A stretch of DNA of 64,000 nt, taken from Lentisphaeria bacterium. GTDB taxonomy: Bacteria > Verrucomicrobiota > Lentisphaeria > Victivallales > Victivallaceae. The stretch is taken from NCBI GenBank assembly GCA_022009855.1, contig CP091727.1, forward strand, positions 2,976,001 to 3,040,000, given 5' to 3'. The position numbers and the translations under genes are program-made. Under the pieces are notes generated by a model, which saw nothing but the letters and a program-made list of their open reading frames with translations, was not told where the DNA came from and made no database searches. Below are positions 29,166 through 38,151 of the stretch, piece by piece (position 1 is the stretch's first letter; every line of letters starts with the position of its first letter).

Positions 29166-30099
29166 TCAGCGAATTGTGTTGCAAATCAGTTGAAAAACGA
29201 TAGTCACGATAAACGGCGTAAACAGGTATATTCCAAAATAACCCGGAGTCAACGTAGGGGTGTATTGGAGAACCTTGGCTCGACGCAATAAATAGTGCGG
29301 AACCAAATATAAAAATGAAAATCCCACGTCGTATTTTCGACTACGCAAAATGCAACCATCAACAAAAATAGATATGAACCAAACTGCAGTAAATATGCAA
29401 CTGATAACATTCAAAAACTCAGTTATTTCATTGCGCTTGGCTCCATGATGAAGACAGAGAAAGAAGACCACAGTGGCAAGAACAACCTCCAATAAGGTCA
29501 GCAGTTTTAAAAACATCTCCAAATCAATATTAGGTTTCTTCTGGATTGTCGGAGGAATATCGACCCAAAGAGAATCTTTCAATTTACTGTCATCCAATCG
29601 AACCCAACCATTCTGCCCATATGTCCAAACATAATCAACAGAACTCATCGCCCCATTTTTGATATCTTCTTTGAAATCATATTCGGAAAATGGACCATTG
29701 ATCTCTTCCTCGAATCCCATTCGATACCATTCCCGAGTGATACCGCAATGGGGACAAATCTTGACAGCACTATCAATTTCTTTATGGCATTTACCACATG
29801 TGCATTTCCCCGAAGATGAAGCTGTGCGTGTTGAGTTAGTTTTCGGAATATCCGGGAATATGATTTTTTGATCTTATTGATTTTTCCGAGGATAGAATTA
29901 TCATCATCGGAAGCAAAATCCGACAGTTCTTTTGATACAGGGGGATTGGTGAGGACATTGAGGGCAATGGCGGAGGAACAGGACTTGTTTTAACAATTGT
30001 GATGTTCTGGCTGCATTGAGGACATTGGGTCTCCATGCCGTTCCAATCATCCTCTGCTTCCAATTTGGCATTACAGTGTGGACATCTGAAATGAAACAT
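29166..30099 (-). CDS. Zinc-ribbon and GYF_2-domain membrane protein (frameshifted)
   Basis: Start at 30,099 (MFHFRCPHCNAKLEAEDDWN), with GGAG 9 bases upstream. The first domain is a zinc ribbon (CPHC...CPQC), followed by a Pro-rich linker and, after frame changes near 29,990 and 29,845, a second zinc ribbon (KCTCGKCHKEI, KICPHCGI). Then follow a GYF_2 domain (WTYGQNGWVRLDD region) and about three transmembrane segments. Joined length about 310 residues. It is the first gene of an operon with another GYF protein, a small zinc-finger-like protein and a lipoprotein. Confidence 0.6.
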
Positions 30100-30487
30100 C
30101 TTGCGTTCTCCTGTTTTGGGTGTTAAGGCATAAAAAGAGCGGCGACACTCCGATGATAGAGTATCCCCGCCCACGCTTAGCACGGCGCTACAGAATATAC
30201 CCATACCGAAGTGCGCCGCAACAATATGCGACACACCACGACAGGCGTTATTCTGTAAGACGCTATCTCATTGAAGTGCTAATTCGGGCGAGGAAACGTC
30301 AAATCGTCAGTTGTTTTATGAACTCTTAGTCTATGCCATTCAAATTCCTTTAGTTATCCAATAACGGAAATGTACTACAGAAATTTGAAAAAGCAAGCGC
30401 CTTTTCCGATTTACGTTTATTCTCCTGATAGCGTCTGCAATACTAATCGTAGACGGGGATACGCAATAACTTTTCTGATGTATGTCT
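30100..30487. other. Spacer without a convincing gene
   Basis: A plus-strand frame (30,120-30,329, rich in Arg and Tyr) is open but lacks a good ribosome site and homology. The segment should contain the promoter for the GYF operon read leftward. Confidence 0.4.
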
Positions 30488-30625
30488 TTACACTTGATAA
30501 CATCCCCCAATAGTCGCATTGGGATATTGCATCTCCGCAATTTGTCTCGCCCGTGCCATGTAATCTGCTTCAATGATGACTTCAAAAACTGTGGTTCTGG
30601 TCTGAACAACAACTTTATATTTCAT
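30488..30625 (-). CDS. 45-residue hypothetical protein
   Basis: MKYKVVVQTRTTVFEVIIEA and the rest form a beta-beta-alpha-like pattern (ADYMARARQIAEMQYPNA). The start is strongly supported by AGGAGG 8 bases upstream, whereas the longer frame beginning at 30,724 has none. Such small proteins are common in phage and island DNA. No function can be given. Confidence 0.6.
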   Translation of the reverse strand: MKYKVVVQTRTTVFEVIIEADYMARARQIAEMQYPNATIGGCYQV

Positions 30626-30827
30626 GCTATACCTCCTTGAGTTGCCGTCTACAGATAATCTACATTTGGGAAAATTCAAGTCTGATTTTGAAGATAAATT
30701 ATTAATAAATAATGATATACACAATAATCAAGCGGGATAATCCGGGGTATTCTGGGAGCGATCACGATTTCGCCAATAAAAATATCACGAAAACTGTTGA
30801 TCACGCCCAGAATCGCCCGGAATGGCT

Positions 30828-31244
30828 CTATTGAGAGGAAAAAATGAAATCGATGATTTCTTGTTGTTTGGCGGCATATTCTACCGCTTCGGCATCGGAA
30901 TCAGCCATCGTCTCTTGATATTGATAATATTCGTGTTCTCGACCGATCATCTCCGCAATGGAACGAGGAACAATACAATATTGAGTCGGATCGTCGAGCT
31001 TGTCGGTGAATGAATTGATGCGCCTTTCTGCTTCTTCTTTTGTATCAAACGCAAAAAACTTCAACACTCCAGCTTCGACAAAAAGCGCAAAATATTCTTT
31101 CCCATCTGGAAAATTGATATGGAAATCTGAGCTTGCATTATAAATTACACGTTCAAACTGTTCATTATATCCAGTATCCAATAAACCTTGTAGAGCATAG
31201 CCAAGTTCTTCAAGCAAGGTTTCCATAGTCGCAGCATTCTCCAT
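30828..31244 (-). CDS. Hypothetical acidic protein
   Basis: Start set at 31,244 (MENAATMETLLEELGYALQG), which follows GGAGGGC and lies 1 base after the stop of the HTH gene, so the two are coupled. The 138-residue protein is acidic, with FHINFPDGKEYFALFVEA and FDTKEEAERRINSFTDKLDD. No family is recognised. Coupling to an excisionase-like gene suggests a regulatory or accessory role in the island. Confidence 0.6.
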   Translation of the reverse strand: MENAATMETLLEELGYALQGLLDTGYNEQFERVIYNASSDFHINFPDGKEYFALFVEAGVLKFFAFDTKEEAERRINSFTDKLDDPTQYCIVPRSIAEMIGREHEYYQYQETMADSDAEAVEYAAKQQEIIDFIFSSQ

Positions 31245-31245
31245 A

Positions 31246-31410
31246 TCACTTGCCCTCCAAGAGTTTTTCAATAATTGATTCCTCGTAATATACTTTTTTT
31301 CCCAACCTGATTTGCGGTAAATTCCAACGGCGAAGGGTTGGAGAGGATACCCCCAAGCGTTTTGCGGCTTCAGCAGCACTCAATAAATAACCATTCACAT
31401 TTTTTAACAT
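31246..31410 (-). CDS. Excisionase/MerR-like helix-turn-helix protein
   Basis: This 54-residue protein (MLKNVNGYLLSAAEAAKRLG VSSPTLRRW, split here) has a winged-helix excisionase fold ending LGKKVYYEESIIEKLLEG. Start at 31,410 follows GAGGAG. A palindrome gtaaccctcgggttac lies about 80 bases upstream and may be its operator. It may control excision of the island or neighbouring genes. Confidence 0.7.
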   Translation of the reverse strand: MLKNVNGYLLSAAEAAKRLGVSSPTLRRWNLPQIRLGKKVYYEESIIEKLLEGK

Positions 31411-31488
31411 ATTTTTCTCCTCACTGGCATTCATTCGCCATCATATAAGAAAAAATATAAAAAAATGTGTATATTGAGTATAATTATT

Positions 31489-31504
31489 GTAACCCTCGGG
31501 TTAC
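31489..31504. promoter_or_regulatory. Palindrome, putative operator
   Basis: GTAACCC and GGGTTAC are separated by two bases. It is in the promoter region of the leftward HTH gene (31,410), next to an AT-rich stretch with TATACT-like sequence on the minus strand. Confidence 0.5.
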
Positions 31505-31693
31505 AGTTTTTGGGAATGGAACTTTTCCACAATAAATTTTTTATGATCCGCTTCCTTGGTCGTTGGCTCTTGCAGAAAAAATTATAGAGTTCAAGGAAAA
31601 ATGTTGAGAGCATTTTCCCCTGAAACTCTATATATTATAATAGATTTTCCATAGGTTGAGGCTTGATCTGGGTGAAATTATGTTCAGATAATT

Positions 31694-31713
31694 GTGTCGC
31701 CAATTGGCGACAC
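31694..31713. repeat. Perfect 20-bp palindrome
   Basis: gtgtcgccaattggcgacac is a perfect palindrome 12 bases beyond the 3' end of the polymerase-like gene. No T-run follows on either strand, so a terminator is unlikely; a protein-binding or recombination site is more plausible. Confidence 0.6.
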
Positions 31714-31724
31714 TTCTTGTTGAA

Positions 31725-33113
31725 TCATTTCGCCTCTACCACACAATCGAATCCCATATAATGACGATATGTCGTTTGCATAACCTCTGCGGTTCGATTT
31801 TGAGCATGGCGTGGCACAATCACAGAATCATGGACGGGAAGCGCCGGAATACCTTCCTGAGCCAATACAGAGAGGATGTGGAGCATCATTTCTCCGTCCA
31901 AACGTTGCAAATACACGCCGCAATCGCTTCCGAAAAATCTGCGGATTACTCGATGACGTTCCATGAGTTCAGCAATGAGCTTATGCCAGTTCGGTTGATA
32001 TTCATGGATGCAGTCCAAAAGTTTTAAGTCTCTTGGAGAAAGAAGAACCTTGCGCTTGAGTGTATAAACTGTATCAGACATTGATCTGACGGTATAACCG
32101 ACACTCTTGGCGTTGAGTAATCGTAGCATGAGCGTTTTATATAGCGGTCTCAACTCTGCTGATAATCCAGAATAGGGGTCTTCTTTAATTTGGATACCCA
32201 TGATGGCATATAGCATCGAAACGTGCAATCCCTTGAAATCCAATTCAACAGTTGCTTCATCATTAATTGTTATTGTTTTTCTCTGTTCTTGTGGAAGTCC
32301 TTGCCATCCTATTCCTCTTTGGGGAATAGAGTATAAACGTCCTCCACATAAAAAAACTACTTCTCGAAAATATTGCTGATATTCCAGGATATAGATTATC
32401 ATTTGTCCCTAGTAATGGGTATGATTTATTATTATTTATATTGGGTATATCATTAGGATTATTATATATATGATATGAATTAATAAGTTTATGTTCATTT
32501 TTATTAATATATTTAAATGTATTAGATTTATAGAGTTCATTAATAGGAATAATTTTTTCGGAAAAAAATCGGGAAATTTTATTTTCGGAAAAATCAATTT
32601 CGTTTCCTTGGCTATCATGAAGGATAACTGGCTTTATCGTTCTGAGAGCACGGAAATCAGATGGTTTCAACGTTCGGAAATGATATTGTAAAATCTTCGT
32701 TGCCCAATATCGACTGGTCTGACCGCATTGTTCATTGTGATCAAAATGTCCCATATGTTCACGAATATACCCAGAGTCCCTTAAGAAATTCAAAATGAGC
32801 AAAAGGTTCTCTTGGATAGCTTGCGCTTTGAAATCGCCGTTTCTCCATTGAGGAATGAATTGGAGCGTGGAATTGCAACACAGTTTTCCTGCAAAAATGC
32901 CTTTCCGACGTTGGCAATAATCATGAAGAGATATTCCACTGCTTGCTCATAAGTTTTTACCTGCGCCTTTGGATTGATCGGCAAGTTCGGAAGCATGTTT
33001 TCAATCATTTTCTCGACTTCTAGATTGTTAATCGTTAAATCCAGATCAAAGCGGTTGGAGTCATCGAACCAGCAAAAATATTCAAAGCGGTCATTATATA
33101 AGAGTGTCATCAT
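31725..33113 (-). CDS. Polymerase-like replication protein (frameshifted)
   Basis: Start at 33,113 (MMTLLYNDRFEYFCW) after GGAGG. Read across several shifts, the gene gives about 460 residues. The C-terminal half has EATVELDFKGLHVSMLYAIM, which resembles a palm motif A, and ALPVHDSVIVPRH, which resembles the HD of motif C in family A-type polymerases. RYWATKILQYHFRTLKPSDF in the middle is unassigned. I infer a primase/polymerase or replication role for the island, as seen in satellites and plasmids, but the family call is tentative. Shifts lie near 32,800, 32,420 and in AT-rich runs. Confidence 0.45.
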
Positions 33114-33279
33114 GTACCTCCGTTTTGGCAAGAATACTGGCTTTCGCCACTTGATGAACGTGTTTTGCAATTTCCCTTTGGAGAGGGCGTGATACTTCTG
33201 AGGACAAATCCAAGAGCTCATCGATTTTATCGGATGGGCTCATTGCAATCAAGCGTTTTGCAAAATCAGTTGTTGTCAT
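33094..33279 (-). CDS. Small hypothetical protein
   Basis: This 61-residue protein (MTTTDFAKRLIAMSPSDKID...) starts at 33,279 with AGGAGG 8 bases upstream; that site lies within the upstream zinc-motif gene, whose stop overlaps this start region. The sequence is helical and polar. Its 3' end overlaps the start of the polymerase-like gene. No function is evident. Confidence 0.55.
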   Translation of the reverse strand: MTTTDFAKRLIAMSPSDKIDELLDLSSEVSRPLQREIAKHVHQVAKASILAKTEVHDDTLI

Positions 33280-33421
33280 GATAATCCTCCTCCATGGCAT
33301 GAAAGCAGTCCATGCAGCATACGTTGCTGACTTCTTCCTCAATTAGATTAACTCGATAAGCGACATTTTCATTTTTTGTGATGGTGCGAAGACAGATCGC
33401 ACAAAATTCTTCATTTTTCAT
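33266..33421 (-). CDS. 51-residue protein with two Cys pairs
   Basis: MKNEEFCAICLRTITKNENV leads to SNVCCMDCFHAMEEDYHDNN. The pairs CAIC and CMDC suggest a single zinc-binding site. Start at 33,421 follows AAGGAG by 9 bases. The 3' end overlaps the next start, so translation is coupled. Typical of small phage/island proteins; role unknown. Confidence 0.55.
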   Translation of the reverse strand: MKNEEFCAICLRTITKNENVAYRVNLIEEEVSNVCCMDCFHAMEEDYHDNN

Positions 33422-33447
33422 TCTATTTTACTCCTTGGATTTTATAA

Positions 33448-33752
33448 CTATATTTTATTATTAATGAAATTAAATAACTCTCTCTCGTCAATACGAATGG
33501 CTCTTTTGCCGATCCTATGGTATTGTAACTTTCCCTCGGCATGATATATGTCCAACATACGAATTGATACTCCAAGTAAAGCTGCAAACTCCTTTTTACG
33601 AATAAGATGCGGTTTGTCGGTTTCCGTATTGGCTTTTTGATAGATTCTAAAATGATGGTCGCTTCTTCTTGGGGAATGGCTCCGGTTAGAATTGCACCGG
33701 AACACATTTGATTGACTGCTTGAATTGTTTTAGCTGATATTTTTGATTTCAT
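33448..33752 (-). CDS. Excisionase-like helix-turn-helix protein (one-base shift)
   Basis: MKSKISAKTIQAVNQMCSGA leads, after adding one A at the A5 run (plus strand T5, 33,634-33,638), to LIRKKEFAALLGVSIRMLD, then RIGKRAIRIDERELFNFIN, an HTH_17 excisionase fold. Joined length about 101 residues. It is the second such protein in the island and lies nearer the integrase, so it is the better candidate for the recombination directionality factor. Confidence 0.6.
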
Positions 33753-33821
33753 AAATCACTCCTTATTTTTAGAATTTGAAATAATATAAGTCGTTAATAT
33801 ATGGTATTCAAAAACTTAAAA

Positions 33822-33864
33822 GAAAAGTGCGCATCTTTCAAAACACGAAAAATGCGCACTTTTC
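33822..33864 (-). terminator. Hairpin after coiled-coil gene
   Basis: A 13-bp perfect stem (33,822-33,834 with 33,852-33,864) with a 17-base loop lies 33 bases beyond the stop of the minus-strand gene at 33,897. The T-run on the minus strand is weak, so terminator or operator are both possible. Confidence 0.5.
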
Positions 33865-33896
33865 AAAAGATCCAAGGCTTTTTTAATATCTTGGGA

Positions 33897-34472
33897 CTAC
33901 TGAATAAATTGATTATAGATTAGGACGAGTGGCTTGTGCAAGATAAGTGCTTTCGTAATTTTTAAAGTTCTTTCTCCGTATTTTTTCAGCCCAGCCGCTA
34001 CCATCTGAGCTTGAGTATACTGTATGGCTTGGCGGTTGGCTTCCCGATCTTTCATATGCTGACGCATCAATTCCAGCCGTTTGTTCCGATATATCTCTCC
34101 GTACTTAATCGCATTCTCTTGTAATTGCTGAAATCTTGTTTTGTTGGCTCTAAGATTATTATATTGTTTTTGCGCTAATGGAAATATTTGATCTTTACGC
34201 TTGATAACCTGTCGAAAACGTTTATACCCGGATAGAAAACGTTCTCGCTCCATTACAATATCTTGTTGACTCGGGATCGATTCGATAATTTCAATCAACT
34301 TTTTGCGTTGTGTTGCTGTTAGTTCTTCTCCTGACGTTTTTTTTAGCAAATTCAGAATTTTTTCTCGGGATTGATCGAAATCATGGCAGCAGGTTTCTAC
34401 AAAAATCAAAAAAGAATGGATTTGACTGAATTCTTCTATCGCTTTTTGATTTGCAGATTTCCATTCACTCAT
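33897..34472 (-). CDS. Hypothetical coiled-coil protein
   Basis: This 191-residue, Gln/Lys/Arg-rich protein is nearly all helical (SGEELTATQRKKLIEIIESI, NNLRANKTRFQQLQENAIKY). It overlaps the integrase stop by 8 bases, so it is translated from the same message. No family is recognised. Possible roles are integrase partner or DNA-binding structural protein; both are guesses from position. Confidence 0.6.
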   Translation of the reverse strand: MSEWKSANQKAIEEFSQIHSFLIFVETCCHDFDQSREKILNLLKKTSGEELTATQRKKLIEIIESIPSQQDIVMERERFLSGYKRFRQVIKRKDQIFPLAQKQYNNLRANKTRFQQLQENAIKYGEIYRNKRLELMRQHMKDREANRQAIQYTQAQMVAAGLKKYGERTLKITKALILHKPLVLIYNQFIQ

Positions 34473-36241
34473 TGGCTGTTCCTTCCTCTATGCGATTAGT
34501 TGCGATTTGTTGTCTGATATTTTCCAACTCTTGGTCTGATAATGTATGGCATTTTCTGATTGTTCGAATTAAACCGAAACGTTCTAAATATCGCCTGATG
34601 TAAGTGTCGGAAAGACGATAAATCGCTGCAATTTGACGGTTTGAATAGTGATTGATCAAATTAGAAAGAGCCTCCTTTGTAGGACGCAATTCTCTGAGCT
34701 CTGGTGATGGCATTGATTCTTCAATGGGAAGTTCGATGACTGACGGTGGTGTTTCTGGCTCTGCAGGACTAAATAAGGGTGGTTCCCCCATCTCTATATA
34801 TTCCTGAACTCTTTTCAACTTTTGCAAAACGGGAAGTTCTGCTTGGTTGATAAATGCATTCAACTCTTGCCGAAGCGATTCGATTGATTCTGAAATGGGG
34901 GAATCATTTCCCATGACAGTGACATAACCAGATTGCATGATCCCATCCATCAATGCCCGACTTTGCTGAATATGAGATTGACTACTCTCAACTCGGAAAT
35001 AATGTTTGGAGAGAGTATCGGCACTATCTCCCGATATTTCTTTTAATTGTGTAAAACTGATACCCTTTTCAATTAATCGAGAAAAACAGGCACCCCGCAA
35101 AGAATGAAATCCGACAAGGTTTACTCGGCGATCCGAGTCGTTATAACGCTGGCGCTGAGTGGTTTCATAACCACAAAATTGAAAAACCTTGATGACATCA
35201 TCCCCTAGAGGACAACGTGTACTGGGAGTTAAATAGCGGACTGCTATATGGGGCAGAATATAATCTTCTGCATTGTTATTTTTGCTCCTGCCATTGACGG
35301 GCTATGGCAAGATAACCACCCAATGCCGGACAAATTGCAATTTTAACTTGGATGCGTTGTCTAAGAGTCTTACGAGGCATAAAGACAAAAAAAGGACGAT
35401 TGTTTTCAATTTGGATATGACTCCAGCGCATGGTACAGCAGTCGCCCCAGCGAGCTCCTGTAAAAGTGCCAATGGCGAACATCACCCGCATTTCATCCCA
35501 GTCCCGTATTCGAATTCTTGAGAATTGGCGTAAAACATGTAAGCTGTCGGAAAATGTGAATTGAGCTCGAGGCGTATTGACTACATTTCGGACATCTGGC
35601 AATTGCTTCCATATATTGTTCGTGATGTGCAAAATATTTGCTTGAATCAGTTTTTCAGTGATGTGGATGAGCGCCTTACGTTTTTGCTGCATCGTCGAAT
35701 CTGCGTAATGCAGAGATTGCAGATGTTGCCAGTAACGGAGTGGGGCTTCTTCTGGTATGTCATCATAAAATTCAAGAGTGGGATATTGCTCATGAAGCCA
35801 CTGAAGACAAGCTTGCATCCAGCGAATATTATTACGGGCGGTCGATGTAGAGGGCGGGTTGGGATTGCTTGTAAGTAAGCGGCAATAAGAAGGAATAACT
35901 TCCAGTAAACTAAGAGGCGGCATTGTACGTTGGCGTTCTAAGGCAAGTTGCTCTGCTTCTGCCTGACGAGCCAATTCTTCTTGGGCACGTAATATGATGG
36001 CTTGCGCCCGAGTTTCTCTTTGCAGAATCCGCTCTTTTGCCGCAGCAAGAACTGCCGGGGTAATGTCGGACTCGGCGGTAATATTGAATTTGTTACCAGA
36101 ATCATCCTGCTTCTGCAGGACAGAAGTTTTCCTTTTTCCATCCGGTAAAGTCAATTGGAAAAAATATTTTCCGGTTTTACGCTCTTTGTAAACATAACCT
36201 TCCTGACGGATAAGTCTGGCATTCGGGCTGACTCTTGGCAT
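34465..36241 (-). CDS. int: Tyrosine integrase of the tRNA-Pro island
   Basis: MPRVSPNARLIRQEGYVYKE begins an N-terminal DNA-binding part, followed by a helical arm-like region and a catalytic domain with GTFTGARWGDCC (first Arg), GFHSLRGACFSRL (His-x-x-Arg) and SKHYFRV (Tyr nucleophile). One indel at about 35,273 separates the halves; joined length about 590 residues. After the catalytic Tyr comes an unusual tail of about 170 residues ending in a helix-turn-helix (NRQIAAIYRLSDTYIRRYL). The gene starts 121 bases inside attR. It should catalyse integration and excision at the tRNA-Pro 3' end. Confidence 0.85.
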
Positions 36242-36362
36242 AAAAATTCCCTTGTTTCCGATTACTTCTCGTCATTTCCTTTAAGATAGCTTATAATGTT
36301 CCTTTTTACAAGTTTAATACAAGTAAAACGATATTTTAAACGATTTTGAGCTTAAACATATC

Positions 36363-36414
36363 GACTGGGGGTCAAAAGGTCGAGAGTTCAAATCTCTCTA
36401 TCCCGACCATTTTT
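36363..36414 (+). repeat. attR, duplicated tRNA-Pro 3' part
   Basis: Copies tRNA-Pro from the anticodon loop to CCA plus a T-run. It contains G5 (36,367-36,371) where the intact tRNA copy at 22,612 has G4. There is no acceptor 5' strand or D-arm upstream, so this is not a functional tRNA. Confidence 0.9.
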
Positions 36415-36599
36415 TTGCCGAAATTCCGGGAATCTGAGCTCAAACTCGGGTTCCCGTTCTTTTTGTCCACTGTTGCCGATTCTCTCCCAAAGTGGCCGAT
36501 TCGAGGCGAAAATGCCACATTTCTGCCACATTTTTGCCTCTTCTCCGTTTTGAGCTATAAATCATAGTTGCTTTTGAGGTTGAATAGAGGGTAGTTGAA

Positions 36600-36916
36600 A
36601 GATAACGTCCGGAAAATTGCGCACATTTTTGAGAGAGGGCACTTGAAAAGGGCCTGTTTTCTGATTGATTATAGTGACCAAACTCTAACCAAAGAAAGGA
36701 AAACAGGCCAAGGAAAATGTAGCGCAAGAAAACGAAAAGGCAATCTCCGGAGCGATTAAAATTGACGAAAAGAGATTCGGACGCATCTCGACGGATTGGT
36801 TCGGCAGTCGGTCGAGGATACGTTGAATGCGCTTCTGAATGCGGAAGCCGACGCGATCTGCCAGGCTTCGAGGTATCAGCGCAGTCCGGATCGGCAGGAT
36901 ACACGGGCCGGAAGCT
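36600..36916 (+). mobile_element. IS256-type element remnant, right-type end
   Basis: A terminal-repeat-like cgtccggaaaattgcgcaca at 36,606 matches the one at about 321. A perfect 11-bp stem (36,651-36,661 with 36,699-36,709) lies just upstream of the transposase remnant. The element is cut at 36,917 by an IS630-type copy and its remainder is not found after that copy. Confidence 0.65.
36717..36915 (+). pseudogene. IS256/Mutator transposase, N-terminal fragment
   Basis: NVAQENEKAISGAIKIDEK then, after one shift, HLDGLVRQSVEDTLNALLNA, EADAICQASRYQRSPDR and DTRAGSY. This is the standard N-terminal region of Mutator-type transposases. It stops where IS630-type DNA begins. Start codon is unclear. 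Confidence 0.75.
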
Positions 36917-36919
36917 ATA

Positions 36920-38038
36920 GATAAGAAACAAAAATACTTGTAGAATCTCTTTGTACGTACTATATTGCCCGTATGGAACTTCGAGATGCAAGAAAAATCA
37001 ATTCAAAAGAATTGTATGATCGTCGAAAGCTGGCGGTTTTGCTGTTCGAAAAAGGGCTGAAGCGCTATGAGATCGTTCCGCTTGTCGGAGTGAGCGCCTA
37101 TACAGTCAGCCAATGGATTAAGGCTTGGAAAAAGGAGGCCAAGCCGCATTGAAGGTCGGCAATAAAGGGCGACCGCGGGGGCTTTACCGAAAATTGCTTC
37201 CACATGAAGAACGGGAAATTCGCGCGTGCAATCACGGATTGTTGTCCAGATCAGCTGAAATAGCCATTTGCACGCTGGACTCGACAAGCGGTGCAAACTC
37301 TGATCAAACAGAAATATTCTGTGGATTTGAGCTTGCAGGCGGTCAGCAATTACTTGAATATGCGGGGCTTTTCCCCGCAAAAGCCGACTCGACGGGCGTA
37401 TGAACGCAATGATCAGCAAGTTCGCATCTGGTTGGAAAAAGAGTATCCGGCTATTGCAGCTCGCGCCCGACAGGAAAAAGCGGAAATTCACTGGGGAGAT
37501 GAAACCGGATTGCGCAGCGACGATGTTAAAGGGAGAAGCTATGCGCCGAAAGGGAAAACTCCGGTGCAATATGTGAAAGCTGCTCCCGAAAAAATTGAAT
37601 ATGATCAGCACCGTCACGAATCGCGGATTGATGCGTTTTATGTTTTACCGTGAAACTATGACCGCACAATTATTGATTCAATTCTTGAAACGGCTGATTC
37701 GCTCTTCTCAGAAGAAGATCTTTCTGATTTTGGATAACTTTACGTGTTCATCACAGCAAACTTCTGCAGGAGTGGCTGACGGAAAACAAGGCTTTTATTG
37801 AAATCTTTTATCTGCCAAGCTACAGTCCAGATCTGAATCCTGACGAATTACTGAACCGGGATTTGAAAGCGGCCCTTTCCAAAACTCCTGCGGCAAAACG
37901 GGATGGAGAGCTTGAGAAACATGCAAAATCCCATATGCGAAGCATTCAAAAACACCCAGAGAAGATCAAAGCTTTTTTCACAAGGAGTCTGTCAGATACG
38001 CCAGCTGAACCACAAGGATTAAAGCGTGGGAACAATAT
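36920..38038 (+). mobile_element. IS630-family element, copy 2
   Basis: Nearly identical to 15,149-16,267 by eye, beginning gataagaaacaaaaatactt and ending at acaatat. It is inserted in the IS256-type remnant. It differs from copy 1 by scattered substitutions and different frameshifts. Confidence 0.8.
36973..38008 (+). pseudogene. IS630-family transposase, copy 2 (frameshifts and nonsense)
   Basis: Same protein as copy 1 (MELRDARKINSKELYDRRKL). One G is lost at about 37,133, a further base is inserted near 37,223, and an in-frame TAG at about 37,259 replaces a Leu codon of copy 1. The catalytic part EIHWGDETGLRSDDVKG and LNPDELLNRDLK remains readable. The nonsense substitution is not a homopolymer indel, so this copy appears truly dead. 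Confidence 0.8.
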
Positions 38039-38084
38039 GAAAAATGATGGTATAAGAAAACTGCTCCCTTTTGAAAAAGAGCTC

Positions 38085-38127
38085 TTGACAATGTCGTTGG
38101 AATATGGTATAATTATATAGTATAACC
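38085..38127 (+). promoter_or_regulatory. Sigma-70 promoter with palindromic operator for gntR-type gene
   Basis: TTGACA (38,085-38,090) and TATAAT (38,108-38,113) are both consensus, with a 17-bp spacer. The imperfect palindrome ggtataattatatagtataacc (positions 38,106-38,127) overlaps the -10 box and is a likely autoregulatory operator. The regulator's ATG is at 38,152. Confidence 0.8.
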
Positions 38128-38151
38128 AAAAATTACAGGAAAGAATTCTGG

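Larger units (their letters stand above)
22659..36414. mobile_element. Integrative island in tRNA-Pro (about 13.8 kb)
   Basis: Bounded by attL (22,608-22,658) and attR (36,363-36,414). A tyrosine integrase gene lies just inside attR. The DNA is visibly more AT-rich than both flanks. It carries excisionase-like HTH genes, a small resolvase, a polymerase-like gene and cargo (DUF4143 ATPase, amidoligase/amidotransferase, GYF membrane operon). No phage structural or conjugation genes are seen, so it is best called a genomic island or satellite-like element. Confidence 0.85.

Noticed and set aside
30120..30329. Plus-strand frame of 69 codons, rich in Arg and Tyr
   Set aside because: No ribosome site or recognisable family, in a likely promoter region; kept as spacer.
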